From Xenorhabdus griffiniae (lineage in GTDB: Bacteria; Pseudomonadota; Gammaproteobacteria; Enterobacterales; Enterobacteriaceae), in NCBI RefSeq assembly GCF_015163655.1, contig NZ_JADEUF010000024.1, forward strand, positions 1 through 42,914: 42,914 bases of DNA, read 5' to 3'. The translations under genes were made by a program, and so were the position numbers. Positions 1 through 10,220 of the stretch are shown here, piece by piece (the stretch's first letter is position 1; every line of letters begins with the position of its first letter). The notes under the pieces were generated by a model, which was not told the origin of the DNA, ran no database searches, and saw nothing but the letters and a program-made list of their open reading frames with translations.

Positions 1-89
1 TAATTATGATATGTATAATAATAAATATAATGAGTGGGTAAATGACTCACCTTAATTAATTACTTCAAGATGAGCCATTTGGGCGCTAA

Positions 90-1394
90 TTAATGCAACT
101 TCAGGCGTGGACGAATAACGCGGTTAATTCCTCCAACCAGCATCATCAAACCTGTTTTAATATATCCATGCAAAGCTACCTGATGCATACGATACAAAGA
201 GATATAAACCATACGAGCAATACGGCCTTCAACCATCATTGAACCACGCATCAAGTTCCCCATCAGGCTACCAACAGTACTGAACTTGGATAATGAAACC
301 AATGAACCATGATCTTTGTAAACATATTCTTTCAATGGTTTTTCATTCAACAATGCCAGGATATTGTCATAACAACGGCTTGCCATCTGGTGAGCAGACT
401 GCGCACGAGGAGGAACAAAACCCCCTTCTTTTTTCGGGCATGATGCACAATCCCCAATGGCAAAAATATGATCATCTCGTGTGGTTTGCAAAGTGGGTTT
501 TACAACCAATTGATTGATACGGTTGGTTTCCAATCCACCGATATCTTTCATAAAGTCAGGCGCTTTAATTCCCGCAGCCCAAACCATCAAGGAAGCTTTG
601 ATCTGCTCACCCTCTTTGGTATTCAACCCATGCTCATCCGCACTGGTCACCATTGTCTTGGTTAAGACCTTAACACCCAGCTTAGTCAACTCTTGATGGG
701 CTGCGCTGGAAATACGTGTCGGCAATGCAGGCAAGATACGCTCTCCTGCCTCAACCAAAGTCACGTTCAGGGCGTCTGAATTCAGGCTTTCAAAGCCATA
801 GCTGTTAAGTTGCTTAACCGCATTATAAAGTTCCGCGGAAAGCTCTACGCCCGTCGCACCACCACCAACAATCGCGATATTCACTTTTTCTTCTGCACTG
901 TGATTTGCAGAATATTTCAGGAACAGGTTCAACATTTCATTGTGGAAACGATGTGCCTGTTGCGGGTTATCAAGGAAAATACAATTTTCCTTCACACCCG
1001 CCGTGCCAAAATCGTTAGATTGGCTACCCAATGCCATAACAAGAATGTCGTAAGCCAGTTCACGCTCTGGTACTAACAAATCACCATCTTCATTACGGAT
1101 ACCAGCCAGAGTAATTTTCTTTCCTTCACGATTAATATTCGTGAGTGTGCCGAGCTGGAAATTGAAATAATGGTTGCTTGCATGAGCCAAATAACTCAAT
1201 GCATCAACACCATCATCCAGAGAACCCGTTGCAACTTCATGCAATAGTGGTTTCCATAAATGGCTATTATTGCGATCCACCAAAGTAATTTCGGCTTTTT
1301 TCTTACGCCCTAATTTGTGTCCCAAACGCGTTGCCAGCTCTAAACCACCAGCGCCCCCACCAATGATGACAATTCTTGTCTTTGGCGTTGTCAT
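90..1394 (-). CDS. ndh: Type II NADH:quinone oxidoreductase (NDH-2)
   Basis: This is the single-subunit, non-proton-pumping NADH dehydrogenase that passes electrons from NADH through FAD to quinones on the inner face of the cytoplasmic membrane. Two Rossmann dinucleotide sites are visible: GGGAGG at residues 12-17 for FAD and GGGATG at residues 177-182 for NADH. A FAIGDCA motif near residue 312 also contacts FAD. The length of 434 aa equals what I recall for the E. coli enzyme, and the C-terminal tail is basic and amphipathic, as expected for peripheral membrane attachment. The ATG start follows about 200 bp without genes. In E. coli ycfP lies between nagZ and ndh; it is not here. The gene appears monocistronic. 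Confidence 0.96.
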   Translation of the reverse strand: MTTPKTRIVIIGGGAGGLELATRLGHKLGRKKKAEITLVDRNNSHLWKPLLHEVATGSLDDGVDALSYLAHASNHYFNFQLGTLTNINREGKKITLAGIRNEDGDLLVPERELAYDILVMALGSQSNDFGTAGVKENCIFLDNPQQAHRFHNEMLNLFLKYSANHSAEEKVNIAIVGGGATGVELSAELYNAVKQLNSYGFESLNSDALNVTLVEAGERILPALPTRISSAAHQELTKLGVKVLTKTMVTSADEHGLNTKEGEQIKASLMVWAAGIKAPDFMKDIGGLETNRINQLVVKPTLQTTRDDHIFAIGDCASCPKKEGGFVPPRAQSAHQMASRCYDNILALLNEKPLKEYVYKDHGSLVSLSKFSTVGSLMGNLMRGSMMVEGRIARMVYISLYRMHQVALHGYIKTGLMMLVGGINRVIRPRLKLH

Positions 1395-1594
1395 GAATAC
1401 CCCACTGAAAATACAACATAATGTTATGTAAGGCGCTAAGTTCGTTTCTTTACGTAAAAACCTTGAATAACGTCCTTAAATAACTTCAAGCTAAACAAAT
1501 TTCATATTGAAAATATCTCCAGAATATCATGGCAGGTCAGTTGGTCATACCAAAAATAATCACAACTAAATTCTTTTGATTAATTAGACATCAA

Positions 1595-2605
1595 TCACAA
1601 AAATTGTTCACACAAACCCTGTAACTCCCGATTAGCTTTTTGCCAACGTTCCGATTGCTGTAATTCTTCCAAACTAAATTGTTTGCCTTGATGGTATAAC
1701 TGTTTGACTTTAGGTGATTCAATGATCGGTAAGTTATCCAGCACACTGACTGCCCCTTCTCGATTGTTGCACACTAAAATCATGTCACAACCGGCATCTA
1801 ATGAGGCTTTAGCCCGTTCAGCATAACCGCCCATCACTGCGGCGCCTTCCATCGACAAATCATCAGAAAAAATAACACCTGCAAATCCTAATTGCTGACG
1901 AAGTATGGATTTCAACCAATAAGGTGAACCACTTGCAGGACGGTGATCTATCTGCGGATAAATCACGTGAGCAGGCATAATGGCATCCAACAGATTACGT
2001 TGGATAAAATCGTGGAAAATCACCATATCATGACAACTAATGGCATCCATAGGACGATTATCCCGTGGCGTTTCTTTATGGGAATCAGCTGTCACGGCAC
2101 CATGGCCCGGAAAATGTTTCCCTGTCGATTTCATGCCCGCAGAATGCATTCCTTGAATAAATTTTTCCGCCATTGCCATCGCAGGTTCAAGTTCTTCATG
2201 GAATGAACGTTCACCAATGGCTATGCACTTATGCCCTAAGTCCAATACTGGCGCAAAGCTGATATCGATATCCATTGCGATCATTTCTGATGCCATTAAC
2301 CAACCAGACTCTTTTGCCAGATGTGCTCCCATAAGCATGTCATGTACACAAGCAAAAGATTGTGCCGCAGGTAAACGCGTAAACCCTTCATGAAAACGCT
2401 GAACACGTCCGCCTTCCTGATCAACAGCAACCACCAAACGGTGGCGGGAAGCTGCGCGAATTTGGCGCACCAATTCACGTAATTGTGCTGTATCGTGGAA
2501 GTTGCGGGTAAATAAAATTAAGCCACCCACTAATGGATGCTGTAAAATTTCACGCTCTTCATTATCCAATTCATAGCCAACAACATCTAACATTACTGGC
2601 CCCAT
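1595..2605 (-). CDS. nagZ: Beta-N-acetylhexosaminidase NagZ (glycoside hydrolase family 3)
   Basis: NagZ removes GlcNAc from anhydromuropeptides in the cytoplasm during peptidoglycan recycling. The product of this step is the signal that induces AmpC-type beta-lactamases in species that have them. The family motif KHFPGH followed by DSH is present, with the catalytic histidine in the flexible loop, and SDDLSMEGA carries the aspartate nucleophile. I chose the ATG at 2605 because it begins MGPVMLDV as in E. coli and has a GAGGA ribosome binding site five bases upstream. A GTG four codons earlier is in frame but lies upstream of that site. The protein is 336 aa. It follows thiK by 39 bp and is probably co-transcribed with it. 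Confidence 0.95.
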   Translation of the reverse strand: MGPVMLDVVGYELDNEEREILQHPLVGGLILFTRNFHDTAQLRELVRQIRAASRHRLVVAVDQEGGRVQRFHEGFTRLPAAQSFACVHDMLMGAHLAKESGWLMASEMIAMDIDISFAPVLDLGHKCIAIGERSFHEELEPAMAMAEKFIQGMHSAGMKSTGKHFPGHGAVTADSHKETPRDNRPMDAISCHDMVIFHDFIQRNLLDAIMPAHVIYPQIDHRPASGSPYWLKSILRQQLGFAGVIFSDDLSMEGAAVMGGYAERAKASLDAGCDMILVCNNREGAVSVLDNLPIIESPKVKQLYHQGKQFSLEELQQSERWQKANRELQGLCEQFL

Positions 2606-2644
2606 AGCCTTCCTCACTTCTCTTTAAATTGGTTATTAGATTCA

Positions 2645-3520
2645 CTACGCCAGGTTAAAAGCCTGGCGTAAGGGATGTACCAGCGATAAAAATTGTTGTT
2701 CTCTTGTCTGTTGCCAGCGCACTTCATACCACATTAACATCATATAACTGACCCACGGCTCCCATCGCTTAATCTGTTGTTGCAATAAGTGGATATCTGA
2801 ATATCCTGATGCCTGGGCACAATAATACTCTAAAAAAGTTTTTTGCTGCACTTCATCCCATTGATTTCCCTTGAATAGTACAGCCAGAGAAAAACCAATA
2901 TCGACATCCGCAGCGTACTCCCAATCAATCAATTTTAACCCTTTTTCCGTCATTAATAGATTATCAGGGTGAACATCCATATGAGCCGGAGCGATTTTAA
3001 GTGCGGCAGGCATCCTTCTTGTTATAAAAAATTTGTGCAGACGTAACCAACGAGGAGATAAACGTTTTCTGTCAATCTGCTGCCATTGGAATGCAATTTG
3101 TTTTTTTAATTGAAAGGGGTAACCCAATGGAGAATAGTTATGAAGAAGAGCAAGCAGCTGGGCTAATGGCTGCTGTAAAGCTGACTGGCCCAGTGTCTCG
3201 GGTTTTACTTTTGCCCCTGTAAGCCACTCAAGCAATAACCAGGTTCCGTGCATAGACACGACTTTAGGCGCAATGCCGATGGAAGATAACCGCCGCAAAA
3301 TCCGATTTTCTCGTTGACGATCCACTCCAAGCATTTCACTATGCGGTGTTTGTACGCGTCCGACCATCTGACACACTTCATTTGTAACTGTATTAGCAAT
3401 AGAGTAACTTCCCTGTGTCAAACCCGTTAATGGCCTAATTTCCCAAGAGCCTGCGGGAATATCAGGCCATAACTGACACAACACCCTGAGCAAAGCGTCG
3501 CCATTAGTTAACGTCACCAC
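2645..3520 (-). CDS. thiK: Thiamine kinase ThiK
   Basis: This is a cytoplasmic phosphotransferase of the aminoglycoside phosphotransferase/choline kinase fold that phosphorylates thiamine to thiamine monophosphate during vitamin salvage. The catalytic loop HMDVHPDNL and the metal-binding LIDWEYA segment are both present and match the family pattern. The start is a GTG at 3520 lying inside the end of lpoB, with a 17-bp overlap; a second GTG follows immediately, so the exact start is uncertain by one codon. There is no clear Shine-Dalgarno site, so translation probably depends on coupling to lpoB. At 291 aa it is slightly longer than E. coli ThiK. The assignment leans on the lpoB-thiK-nagZ neighbourhood because sequence similarity in this family is modest. 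Confidence 0.88.
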   Translation of the reverse strand: MVTLTNGDALLRVLCQLWPDIPAGSWEIRPLTGLTQGSYSIANTVTNEVCQMVGRVQTPHSEMLGVDRQRENRILRRLSSIGIAPKVVSMHGTWLLLEWLTGAKVKPETLGQSALQQPLAQLLALLHNYSPLGYPFQLKKQIAFQWQQIDRKRLSPRWLRLHKFFITRRMPAALKIAPAHMDVHPDNLLMTEKGLKLIDWEYAADVDIGFSLAVLFKGNQWDEVQQKTFLEYYCAQASGYSDIHLLQQQIKRWEPWVSYMMLMWYEVRWQQTREQQFLSLVHPLRQAFNLA

Positions 3521-4073
3521 GGCCCGACCAGAGTATTTCGCCAGTTTTAACCAGCATTAACTGCATCTCCAGATCACGCTGTCCATGATTATTGGAAACA
3601 ACAGAATAGAGAACATAATCGGCATTTAAATAACGTGCCAATCCAATGGACTTACTGCGCAACCCCAGGCTATCTTCCGATGATAACCCTAGCGCCTGTC
3701 TGGCTGAATAGACTTGGGATTTCGGTACAACCTGAAAAGTGTGTTTATTGCTGATGACATTCGTAATTGCATCTGTAGCTTTCAGGGTTCGCAATGAGCC
3801 ATTCGTATTATTCTTGACAGAATCGACAAGCAGTAATTTTCCCGCTTCCACACCATCAGCATTAACCATCTGATCCACTAACGGCTGAACAATACTATCC
3901 CAATTAATAGATTGAATTTTAGGGGGCTGAGGAACTTTTTCTGATGGTCCTACCGACGGTTCCGGTTTTTTCTCTGGCTCCACCGGTGTAACAGGAGCAG
4001 GCTTTTGTGTTTCTGGAACAACACAACTCGCCAGCAACATTGCCGATAATATAACAAAGAGAATTCTTTTCAT
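3504..4073 (-). CDS. lpoB: Outer-membrane lipoprotein LpoB, activator of PBP1B
   Basis: LpoB is anchored in the inner leaflet of the outer membrane and reaches through the peptidoglycan to stimulate the bifunctional synthase PBP1B. The N-terminus is a lipoprotein signal (MKRILFVILSAML) with lipobox LASC, giving Cys17 as the lipidated residue. It is followed by a proline/lysine/glutamate-rich linker at about residues 22-50, then the folded domain. The protein has 189 aa, somewhat shorter than the roughly 213 aa of E. coli, mainly through a shorter linker. The gene lies between hinT and thiK. E. coli ycfL, normally between hinT and lpoB, is missing here. Confidence 0.93.
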   Translation of the reverse strand: MKRILFVILSAMLLASCVVPETQKPAPVTPVEPEKKPEPSVGPSEKVPQPPKIQSINWDSIVQPLVDQMVNADGVEAGKLLLVDSVKNNTNGSLRTLKATDAITNVISNKHTFQVVPKSQVYSARQALGLSSEDSLGLRSKSIGLARYLNADYVLYSVVSNNHGQRDLEMQLMLVKTGEILWSGRGDVN

Positions 4074-4126
4074 TAATCTACTCCAGTTACATCACTACTT
4101 TGTACCGATATACATAAATTAAGTTA

Positions 4127-4477
4127 TTATTTTGCTAATAGCGGTCCCAATGGACGTCCACCCACTAAGTGCATGTGGATATGGAAAACTTCCTGTCCAG
4201 AATGGCGATTACAGTTCATGATCAAGCGATAACCATCTTCTGCAATGCCTTCCTCTTTTGCTATTTTGGCTGCAACAGTAAACAGACGTCCCAAAGCAAG
4301 TTCATGATCAGCGGTAACATCATTAACGGTTGGGATCAATACATTGGGTACGATCAAAACGTGGGTTGGTGCCTGCGGGGAAATGTCGCGAAATGCAGTG
4401 ACCAAATCATCCTGATAAATAATATCAGAAGGAATTTCTCGACGGATGATTTTACTAAAAATAGTTTCTTCTGCCAT
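4127..4477 (-). CDS. hinT: HIT-family purine nucleoside phosphoramidase HinT
   Basis: HinT hydrolyses adenosine 5'-phosphoramidates and aminoacyl-adenylates through the histidine triad. The triad motif HIHMHLVGG is at the C-terminal side and the N-terminus [18 protein letters not shown] is typical of the family. The ATG at 4477 is preferred because a strong AGGAGA site precedes it by a few bases; an upstream in-frame ATG at 4513 would add twelve residues with no family support. The result is 116 aa, close to the usual 119. It lies 53 bp after ycfH on the same strand. In E. coli ptsG and fhuE separate these two genes. Confidence 0.95.
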   Translation of the reverse strand: MAEETIFSKIIRREIPSDIIYQDDLVTAFRDISPQAPTHVLIVPNVLIPTVNDVTADHELALGRLFTVAAKIAKEEGIAEDGYRLIMNCNRHSGQEVFHIHMHLVGGRPLGPLLAK

Positions 4478-4530
4478 TTTACTTCTCCTGTTTATTGTGA
4501 GGCTTAAAAACACCGTGTGACACGACTAAC

Positions 4531-5316
4531 TTAGTTTTCTTTAATATTGATATGAAACAGTTCACAAAAATTTCTGGTCGTCACCGCAGCCAATTCTTCA
4601 ATATTGACGCCTTTCAATACTGCCATATATTCAGCAACATCACGTACATAAGCTGGCTGATTCTGTTTGCCTCGATGGGGAACCGGTGCCAGATAAGGTG
4701 AATCGGTTTCGACCAGAATGCGATCGAGTGGCACATATCTTGCCGCTTCACGGATCTGCTCGGCATTGCGGAAAGTGACAATACCAGAAAAAGAGATATA
4801 AAAACCCAAATCCAGCAAAGCCTTTGCCGTTTCTTTATCTTCCGTGAAACAGTGCAATACTCCCCCACAATCCTGGACTTTTTCTTCCCGCAAAACCATC
4901 AATGTATCGTCTCTTGCGTCACGGGTATGCACAATCACTGGCTTATTTAATTCACGGCCAATGCGAATATGTTCGCGAAATGAAGTTCTCTGGAGTTCAG
5001 CATTTTCTTGCTGATAATAATAATCCAGGCCAGTTTCTCCCATTGCGACAACGTCTTCATCCGCAGCCAGTCGGGCAAGTTCTTCGAAATCGTAACCTTC
5101 ATCCAAATTCAATGGATGGATGCCGCAGGAATACGCTACGTTTTCCCGTTTACCAATCAGTGCCTTCATTTGCTGAAAACCAGGCAACGTGGTTGCCACC
5201 GCCAGCATATATTTCACATCCCGTTCGGCCGCTTTCGCCACAACATCATCTACACTTTGGTGCAGCGTTTCATAATCAAGGCAATCGAGATGACAATGCG
5301 AATCAACTAAAAACAT
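4531..5316 (-). CDS. ycfH: TatD-family metal-dependent hydrolase YcfH
   Basis: This is a TatD-type metallohydrolase of the amidohydrolase superfamily, probably a 3'-5' DNase or related phosphodiesterase; the physiological substrate is not settled. Metal ligands are visible in order: DSHCHLD near residue 5, GETGLDYY near residue 93, VIVHTRD near residue 128, HCFTE near residue 154 and ETDSPYLAP near residue 203. The length, 261 aa, is close to the family norm of about 265. It lies 22 bp downstream of holB and is the last gene of the fab-tmk-holB transcription unit as judged from spacing. Confidence 0.93.
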   Translation of the reverse strand: MFLVDSHCHLDCLDYETLHQSVDDVVAKAAERDVKYMLAVATTLPGFQQMKALIGKRENVAYSCGIHPLNLDEGYDFEELARLAADEDVVAMGETGLDYYYQQENAELQRTSFREHIRIGRELNKPVIVHTRDARDDTLMVLREEKVQDCGGVLHCFTEDKETAKALLDLGFYISFSGIVTFRNAEQIREAARYVPLDRILVETDSPYLAPVPHRGKQNQPAYVRDVAEYMAVLKGVNIEELAAVTTRNFCELFHINIKEN

Positions 5317-5338
5317 AATATGCTCATATCTAACTAAG

Positions 5339-6328
5339 TTATTGTGCAGGACAAAATTGCCTTTCCCAATTGAGTAATTGTTCCGTTAACAACAATTCCC
5401 GATTGACTCCCACCACAGATAATAATTGATGACGACAATGCACCCAATCATCAACTGTCTTTAATAATGTTTCTACACTTTGGCTGGCAGCAAGATAATG
5501 AATCAGAGCCTGCTGATCCTGGTTAATACAGTAATTCTGCGCCTGCTGCCGCCATTTCACTGCATCGGATAATAAGCTGATCAACCAATGTAAAGATTGC
5601 TGTACATCATCACGATTCAGTAAGGGTAAAAGTGTCAGGGTATCACATTTATGCAACGCCTGTTCAATCGCCTGGCAAAGTGAATTCCTCTGCTGCCATT
5701 TCTCCGTCTGGAGTAGTTGCTCAGCGGCCAATGGTGCTCCCTGAGAAAGTTTCAATGCTGTTTGTGCATCTAAAGAGGATATCGCCGGAAGCTGTTTTTG
5801 GAGCCAATAAAGTCCCATCGAAGATTCAGGAACTGAAATAAAATAGTAAAAACAGCGGCTACGTAGTGTTGCCAGCAAATTTATAGGGTTTTGACATTGC
5901 AACAAAAAGTAGGTGTTTTGCGGTGGCTCTTCCAACGTTTTCAATAAGGCGTTAGAAGCTGCATCAGTCAGGGATTCTGCGGATGTGATCCAGGCAATTT
6001 TGGCACCCCCTTGCTGAGAATATTCATAGAGCTTCTCACTGAGCCGACGTACTGCATCTACCCCAATAACATTTTTTCCCTTTTCAGGCGCAAGAACATG
6101 CCAGTCAGAATGCGTTTCCGCTAACATCAAATGACAGCCGTGGCATTCGCCACAGCTTTTAATGCCCTGTTTATTCTGACACATTAACCAACGACTCAAA
6201 CCATACAATAATGCATCAGCTCCCATTCCGGCATGAGCATGAAGCAAAATAGCATGATGACCACGCCCCTGTTGGTGGAGTTCAACTAACTGACGGTATG
6301 CATGATTGAGCCACGGATACCAGTTCAT
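5339..6328 (-). CDS. holB: DNA polymerase III delta' subunit HolB
   Basis: HolB is the rigid stator subunit of the clamp-loader complex that places the beta sliding clamp on primed DNA. The zinc module is visible as four cysteines in the C-x8-C-x2-C-x2-C pattern around residues 46-61, and the conserved SAESLTDAASNALLKTLEEP segment (sensor 1 region) is intact. I prefer the ATG at 6328, which gives the family start MNWYPWL and has AGGAAA seven bases upstream. An in-frame ATG at 6355 overlaps the end of tmk and would add nine residues. From 6328 the protein has 329 aa, near the E. coli size of 334. Confidence 0.93.
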   Translation of the reverse strand: MNWYPWLNHAYRQLVELHQQGRGHHAILLHAHAGMGADALLYGLSRWLMCQNKQGIKSCGECHGCHLMLAETHSDWHVLAPEKGKNVIGVDAVRRLSEKLYEYSQQGGAKIAWITSAESLTDAASNALLKTLEEPPQNTYFLLQCQNPINLLATLRSRCFYYFISVPESSMGLYWLQKQLPAISSLDAQTALKLSQGAPLAAEQLLQTEKWQQRNSLCQAIEQALHKCDTLTLLPLLNRDDVQQSLHWLISLLSDAVKWRQQAQNYCINQDQQALIHYLAASQSVETLLKTVDDWVHCRHQLLSVVGVNRELLLTEQLLNWERQFCPAQ

Positions 6329-6347
6329 GTCTGAATTTCCTGTGCTT

Positions 6348-6980
6348 TTAGTCAATGTTCTTTAACCAGGCAAGTAAGGTATGGCGAATATCATCCTGCA
6401 CTTTTTCCAGTGGTTGGGTGGCATCAATCTTTTTGATACTGTCATCTTTCGCCATAAGTTCGAGATATTTTGTACGGGTGCGATGGAAGAAATCTAAGGA
6501 TTCCTTTTCAATCCGATCTAATTCACCGCGTTCAAGAGCACGTTGTAAGCCCATTTCCGGTGGTACATCAAGGTAAAGCGTTAAATCTGGCGAAAAATCC
6601 CCCAATGCAGCATTGCGTAGTGACGCCATCAACTGCTGATCAATACCTCGGCCTCCTCCCTGATAAGCCTGGGAAGAGAGATCATGACGATCACCAATGA
6701 CCCAAGTTCCCTTTGCTAACGCTGGCTTGATAATATTTTCTACTAATTGAACCCTGGCAGCATATAACATTAATAGTTCTGCTTTATCTGTCAGTGATTC
6801 TCCTTCAACCCCTTGTTTGATCAGCTCACGGAGTTTTTCTGCTAACGGTGTCCCACCAGGTTCACGGGTAAGCACCAAATCAAAAATACCCTGCTGCTTC
6901 AAGGTTTCAACCACTGTCTGGATTGCTGTTGTTTTTCCAGCACCCTCAAGCCCTTCAATTACAATAAATTTGCTACTCAT
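6348..6980 (-). CDS. tmk: Thymidylate kinase
   Basis: Tmk phosphorylates dTMP to dTDP with ATP, an essential step in dTTP supply. The P-loop GLEGAGKTT is at residues 9-17, the [14 protein letters not shown] nucleotide/substrate segment follows, and [18 protein letters not shown] forms the DRY/DRH-type substrate and lid region typical of enterobacterial type II enzymes. The protein is 210 aa against about 213 in E. coli. Its ATG overlaps the mltG stop codon in an ATGA, so the two are translationally coupled. holB begins about 20 bp after its stop. Confidence 0.97.
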   Translation of the reverse strand: MSSKFIVIEGLEGAGKTTAIQTVVETLKQQGIFDLVLTREPGGTPLAEKLRELIKQGVEGESLTDKAELLMLYAARVQLVENIIKPALAKGTWVIGDRHDLSSQAYQGGGRGIDQQLMASLRNAALGDFSPDLTLYLDVPPEMGLQRALERGELDRIEKESLDFFHRTRTKYLELMAKDDSIKKIDATQPLEKVQDDIRHTLLAWLKNID

Positions 6981-8002
6981 TTATCCTGCTTTAACCTTTG
7001 GCGATAAAGGCTTACTGCCTTATTATGTGCTACCAGATTGGTGGTGAATGTGTGCCCTCCATCGCCATTCGCCACAAAATACAAATATTCTGTGACGGCA
7101 GGATGTGCTGCCGCCTTAATTGAAGCCAAACCTGGCATGGCGATAGGAGTGGGTGGCAACCCATCAATCATATACGTATTGTATGGTGTAAATGTGTTGA
7201 GATTGCTGCGAAAAATCGTACCCGTATATTTATCTCCCAATCCATAAATGACGGTTGGATCAGTTTGCAGTTTCATCTTTAACCGCAGACGATTCACGAA
7301 TACAGAGGCAACTTTAGTTCGCTCAGATTCAATTGCGGTCTCTTTTTCAATGATAGAGGCCATGATCAACATTTCATAAGCACTGTTATATGGCAGGCTC
7401 TTTTCCCTGTTTTCCCATTCCTGCCCGACGATTGTTTTCATTTTGTTATGGGATCGTTTAAGCAGCTCCAGGTCACTCGTGCCTGCTGTATACAAATAGG
7501 TATCAGGATAAAACCAACCTTCCAGTGACTCATCTTCTTTCATGCCTAAAGCAGCAAGCAGCTCTTTCGGTGTCTTATTTTCTATCTCATGTTTTAAGTA
7601 TGGCGCATTCTGCAATATTTTTGCCCAATCAGAAAAGCGACTACCTTCAACAAAACGAATGGCAAACTGAGTTTCTTTGCCACTGGCAAACAATTGCAGG
7701 ACAGACTGCAAAGACATACCTTTTTGCAAACGGTAAGTTCCAGCCTTAAACTTTGCTAACTCTGGTTTAAAGCGGAATAGCCATGGCAGTAATTGACTAT
7801 CTTCAATCAATTTATGCTGAGTCAATAAGGCTTGCAGTCCAGCACGCCCCGTTCCCGCCGGTACAGTAAATATAAGCTCCTGGCTAAGATTAATATCTTG
7901 AGCAGCAAAGTTCTCTATTTTCTTCATAAAAGAAAAAAATACGATCACAGCGATTGCAATAAGCAAGCCGGGCAGAATGAAAATGCGCTTTTTTAGTTTC
8001 AT
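6977..8002 (-). CDS. mltG: Endolytic murein transglycosylase MltG
   Basis: MltG is an inner-membrane lytic transglycosylase that cuts nascent glycan strands and is thought to set their length. A single N-terminal membrane anchor (residues about 7-26, [17 protein letters not shown]) is followed by a LysM-like region and the YceG catalytic domain. The catalytic glutamate lies in the MASIIEKET motif near residue 218, and [10 protein letters not shown] follows as in the family. The length is 341 aa, compared with 340 in E. coli. It lies 39 bp downstream of pabC and overlaps tmk by four bases. Confidence 0.95.
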   Translation of the reverse strand: MKLKKRIFILPGLLIAIAVIVFFSFMKKIENFAAQDINLSQELIFTVPAGTGRAGLQALLTQHKLIEDSQLLPWLFRFKPELAKFKAGTYRLQKGMSLQSVLQLFASGKETQFAIRFVEGSRFSDWAKILQNAPYLKHEIENKTPKELLAALGMKEDESLEGWFYPDTYLYTAGTSDLELLKRSHNKMKTIVGQEWENREKSLPYNSAYEMLIMASIIEKETAIESERTKVASVFVNRLRLKMKLQTDPTVIYGLGDKYTGTIFRSNLNTFTPYNTYMIDGLPPTPIAMPGLASIKAAAHPAVTEYLYFVANGDGGHTFTTNLVAHNKAVSLYRQRLKQDK

Positions 8003-8041
8003 CCGGTAATCACTTTATTTGTGCTTCTGAATACTGACTTG

Positions 8042-8869
8042 CTAAGGTTTTAAACATTCAGGTAATAAATATTCATGCAACTCTCTTGATTGATATTTCC
8101 ACGCCGGTTGATTTTTATGCGCTTGAATTTGACTTACTGGCAATACTGGCATTAAGGAATTACAGATAATCACTTCGTCTGCATAAGCCAAAGCTTCAGG
8201 ATAGCGCATAACACATGATAAGCTATAATCACTTTTCGCCAACAATTCGATGATCTTCCGTCGCATGACCCCTTCCACTCCACTCTGGCTGAGATCAGGT
8301 GTATAAACATTTTTTCCTTTTCGCCAGAAAATATTAGCCGCACCGCATTCAACTAATAAACCATCACTATCAAGTACCAGCGCTTCGTCTGCTCCAGATT
8401 GTTCAATGAACCGTTTGATCAATACCTGCTCCAAACGATTTAAATGCTTAATACCGGCCAGGTAGGGATTAATTCCCATCGAAATGGGGCTAAGAGTCAA
8501 TGACACACCTTTTCGACGCTGAGTAATATATCGTTCAGGATATGAATTCAAAGATAAGATCTGTGTAGGTTCAGTCGTGTCATCAAAGCCATAACCACGG
8601 CCTCCCGTTCCTCTGGAAAGAATGATTTTCAACACACCGGAATCACACCCTTTCACTACCTGTTTAATATGGTTCTCAAGTTGGAACCAATCCAGTGCTG
8701 GCATAAAGAGTTTTTCAACACCTTTCTGCAACCGTTTTATGTGCAAAGGTAGCAAAGCCGGTATCCCTTGCTCAACCCTTATTGTAGTAAAACAGCCGTC
8801 ACCAAACTGCACCGCACGATCATTAACAGGTATATGATCGCACTGATTCCCATTAATCCAATACGTCAT
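8042..8869 (-). CDS. pabC: Aminodeoxychorismate lyase PabC
   Basis: PabC is a fold-type IV, PLP-dependent enzyme that converts 4-amino-4-deoxychorismate to p-aminobenzoate and pyruvate for folate synthesis. The PLP lysine is the one in GIKHLNRLEQV near residue 140, and the ECGAANIFW segment is characteristic of the family. The N-terminal NDRAVQFGDGCFTTIRV motif matches the substrate-binding edge. The length of 275 aa is near the norm of 269. It follows fabF but is separated from it by a bidirectional terminator-like hairpin, so expression may depend partly on readthrough. Confidence 0.93.
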   Translation of the reverse strand: MTYWINGNQCDHIPVNDRAVQFGDGCFTTIRVEQGIPALLPLHIKRLQKGVEKLFMPALDWFQLENHIKQVVKGCDSGVLKIILSRGTGGRGYGFDDTTEPTQILSLNSYPERYITQRRKGVSLTLSPISMGINPYLAGIKHLNRLEQVLIKRFIEQSGADEALVLDSDGLLVECGAANIFWRKGKNVYTPDLSQSGVEGVMRRKIIELLAKSDYSLSCVMRYPEALAYADEVIICNSLMPVLPVSQIQAHKNQPAWKYQSRELHEYLLPECLKP

Positions 8870-8890
8870 GTTAACTTCTTATTTTTGATA

Positions 8891-8920
8891 AAAAAGCCCC
8901 AACATTTGTTGGGGCTTTTT
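8891..8920 (-). terminator. Intrinsic terminator between fabF and pabC
   Basis: A hairpin with arms AAAAAGCCCCAACA and the complementary TGTTGGGGCTTTTT is followed by a U-tract when read on the minus strand; it is symmetric and would also work on the plus strand. It lies 17 bp after the fabF stop and 21 bp before the pabC start, so it should reduce but need not abolish transcription into pabC-mltG-tmk-holB. Confidence 0.8.
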
Positions 8921-8937
8921 ATAAACACAAGGTGATT

Positions 8938-10179
8938 TTAGATCTTACGGAAAATCAATGACCCATTGGTGCCACCGAAACCAAAAGAGTTACACAATGC
9001 GTATTCCATCCCTTCAACGTTGCGTGCTTTACCCGGAACTAAATCCAGACGACAATTCTCATCCTGATTCTCCAAGTTAATGGTTGGAGGAATAATCTGA
9101 TCACGCAGAGAAAGAATAGTGAAAATAGATTCAATCGCGCCCGCTGCACCCAACAAATGGCCTGTCATTGATTTGGTTGAACTCACCAATACTTTAGTGC
9201 CTTCCCCAAAAACAGACTCCACTGCGCGTGCTTCTGCAATATCACCAACTGGCGTTGAAGTACCATGAGCATTGATGTAACCCACTTGCTCTGGTGAAAT
9301 TCCCGCATCTTTCAGGGCATTTTGCATCGCTAAAGCAGCACCTGCGCCATCTTCAGGAGGTGATGTCATGTGGTAAGCATCGCTGCTCATGCCAAAGCCA
9401 ACAACTTCAGCATAGATTTTCGCGCCGCGTTTTTTCGCGTGCTCATACTCTTCAAGTACAACAATACCCGCGCCATCGCCCAAAACAAAGCCATCACGAT
9501 CTTTATCCCAAGGGCGACTTGCACCTTGAGGATCGTCATTACGCGTTGACAATGCACGTGCAGCACCGAACCCAGCAACCCCAAACTCAGTGCTCGCTTT
9601 TTCTGCACCGCCCGCCAGCATAATGTCAGCATCATTATAGGCAATAATGCGAGCTGCATGACCGATGTTATGTACGCCAGATGTACAGGCAGTTGCAATA
9701 GAAATGCTCGGACCACGAAGACCATAAAGGATGCTCAAATGGCCCGCCACCATATTGATGATGGTCGAAGGTACAAAGAATGGGCTGACCTTACGAGGCC
9801 CTGCCGATAACAGTGTACTATGATTTTCTTCGATCAGACCCAATCCACCAATACCAGAACCAATAGCAGCACCAAAGCGGCTAGCATTGGCTTCTGTTAC
9901 TTCGATTCCTGCATCTTCAATAGCTTGTTTGCCCGCAGCAATACCATACTGGATGAAGAGATCCATCTTCCGTGCTTCTTTGCGCGAAATATTGAAATCT
10001 TCATGATTAAAATTCTTCACTAAACCTGCAAACTTCGTTGCATGGTTAGAGGTATCAAAATGTTCGATAAGGCCGATACCACTCTGTCCGGCACAAACAG
10101 CATTCCAAGAAGACGCTACTGTATTGCCGACAGGAGATAACATGCCTAGTCCGGTCACGACTACTCGACGCTTAGACAC
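8938..10179 (-). CDS. fabF: 3-oxoacyl-ACP synthase II (KAS II)
   Basis: FabF condenses malonyl-ACP with acyl-ACP and carries out the temperature-sensitive elongation of palmitoleoyl to cis-vaccenoyl chains. The nucleophilic cysteine is at about residue 165 in IATACTSG, and the two active-site histidines lie in [11 protein letters not shown] and [13 protein letters not shown] chose the GTG at 10179, preceded by a GGAGG-type site, because it yields the family start (M)[11 protein letters not shown]; the longer in-frame extension to 10221 has no homology support. The product has 413 aa, as I recall for E. coli. It lies 74 bp downstream of acpP, with a hairpin in the gap. Confidence 0.96.
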   Translation of the reverse strand: MSKRRVVVTGLGMLSPVGNTVASSWNAVCAGQSGIGLIEHFDTSNHATKFAGLVKNFNHEDFNISRKEARKMDLFIQYGIAAGKQAIEDAGIEVTEANASRFGAAIGSGIGGLGLIEENHSTLLSAGPRKVSPFFVPSTIINMVAGHLSILYGLRGPSISIATACTSGVHNIGHAARIIAYNDADIMLAGGAEKASTEFGVAGFGAARALSTRNDDPQGASRPWDKDRDGFVLGDGAGIVVLEEYEHAKKRGAKIYAEVVGFGMSSDAYHMTSPPEDGAGAALAMQNALKDAGISPEQVGYINAHGTSTPVGDIAEARAVESVFGEGTKVLVSSTKSMTGHLLGAAGAIESIFTILSLRDQIIPPTINLENQDENCRLDLVPGKARNVEGMEYALCNSFGFGGTNGSLIFRKI

Positions 10180-10220
10180 GGTTATCCTCCAGGGAGGGAA
10201 AAAATTTGAGACGAAAAACA

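Noticed and set aside
32-53. Weak stem TGAGT/ACTCA downstream of ndh, considered as a terminator
   Set aside because: Only five base pairs, a nine-base loop and no T-run.
1576-1594. TTGAT...ATCAA inverted repeat, considered as an FNR site for ndh
   Set aside because: The spacer is nine bases instead of four, and it lies at the end of nagZ, about 180 bp from the ndh start on the upstream side, with no supporting promoter.
4902-5318. 138-codon plus-strand ORF opposite ycfH
   Set aside because: It is the antisense shadow of a strongly conserved gene, with no motif, no ribosome site and composition like reversed coding DNA.
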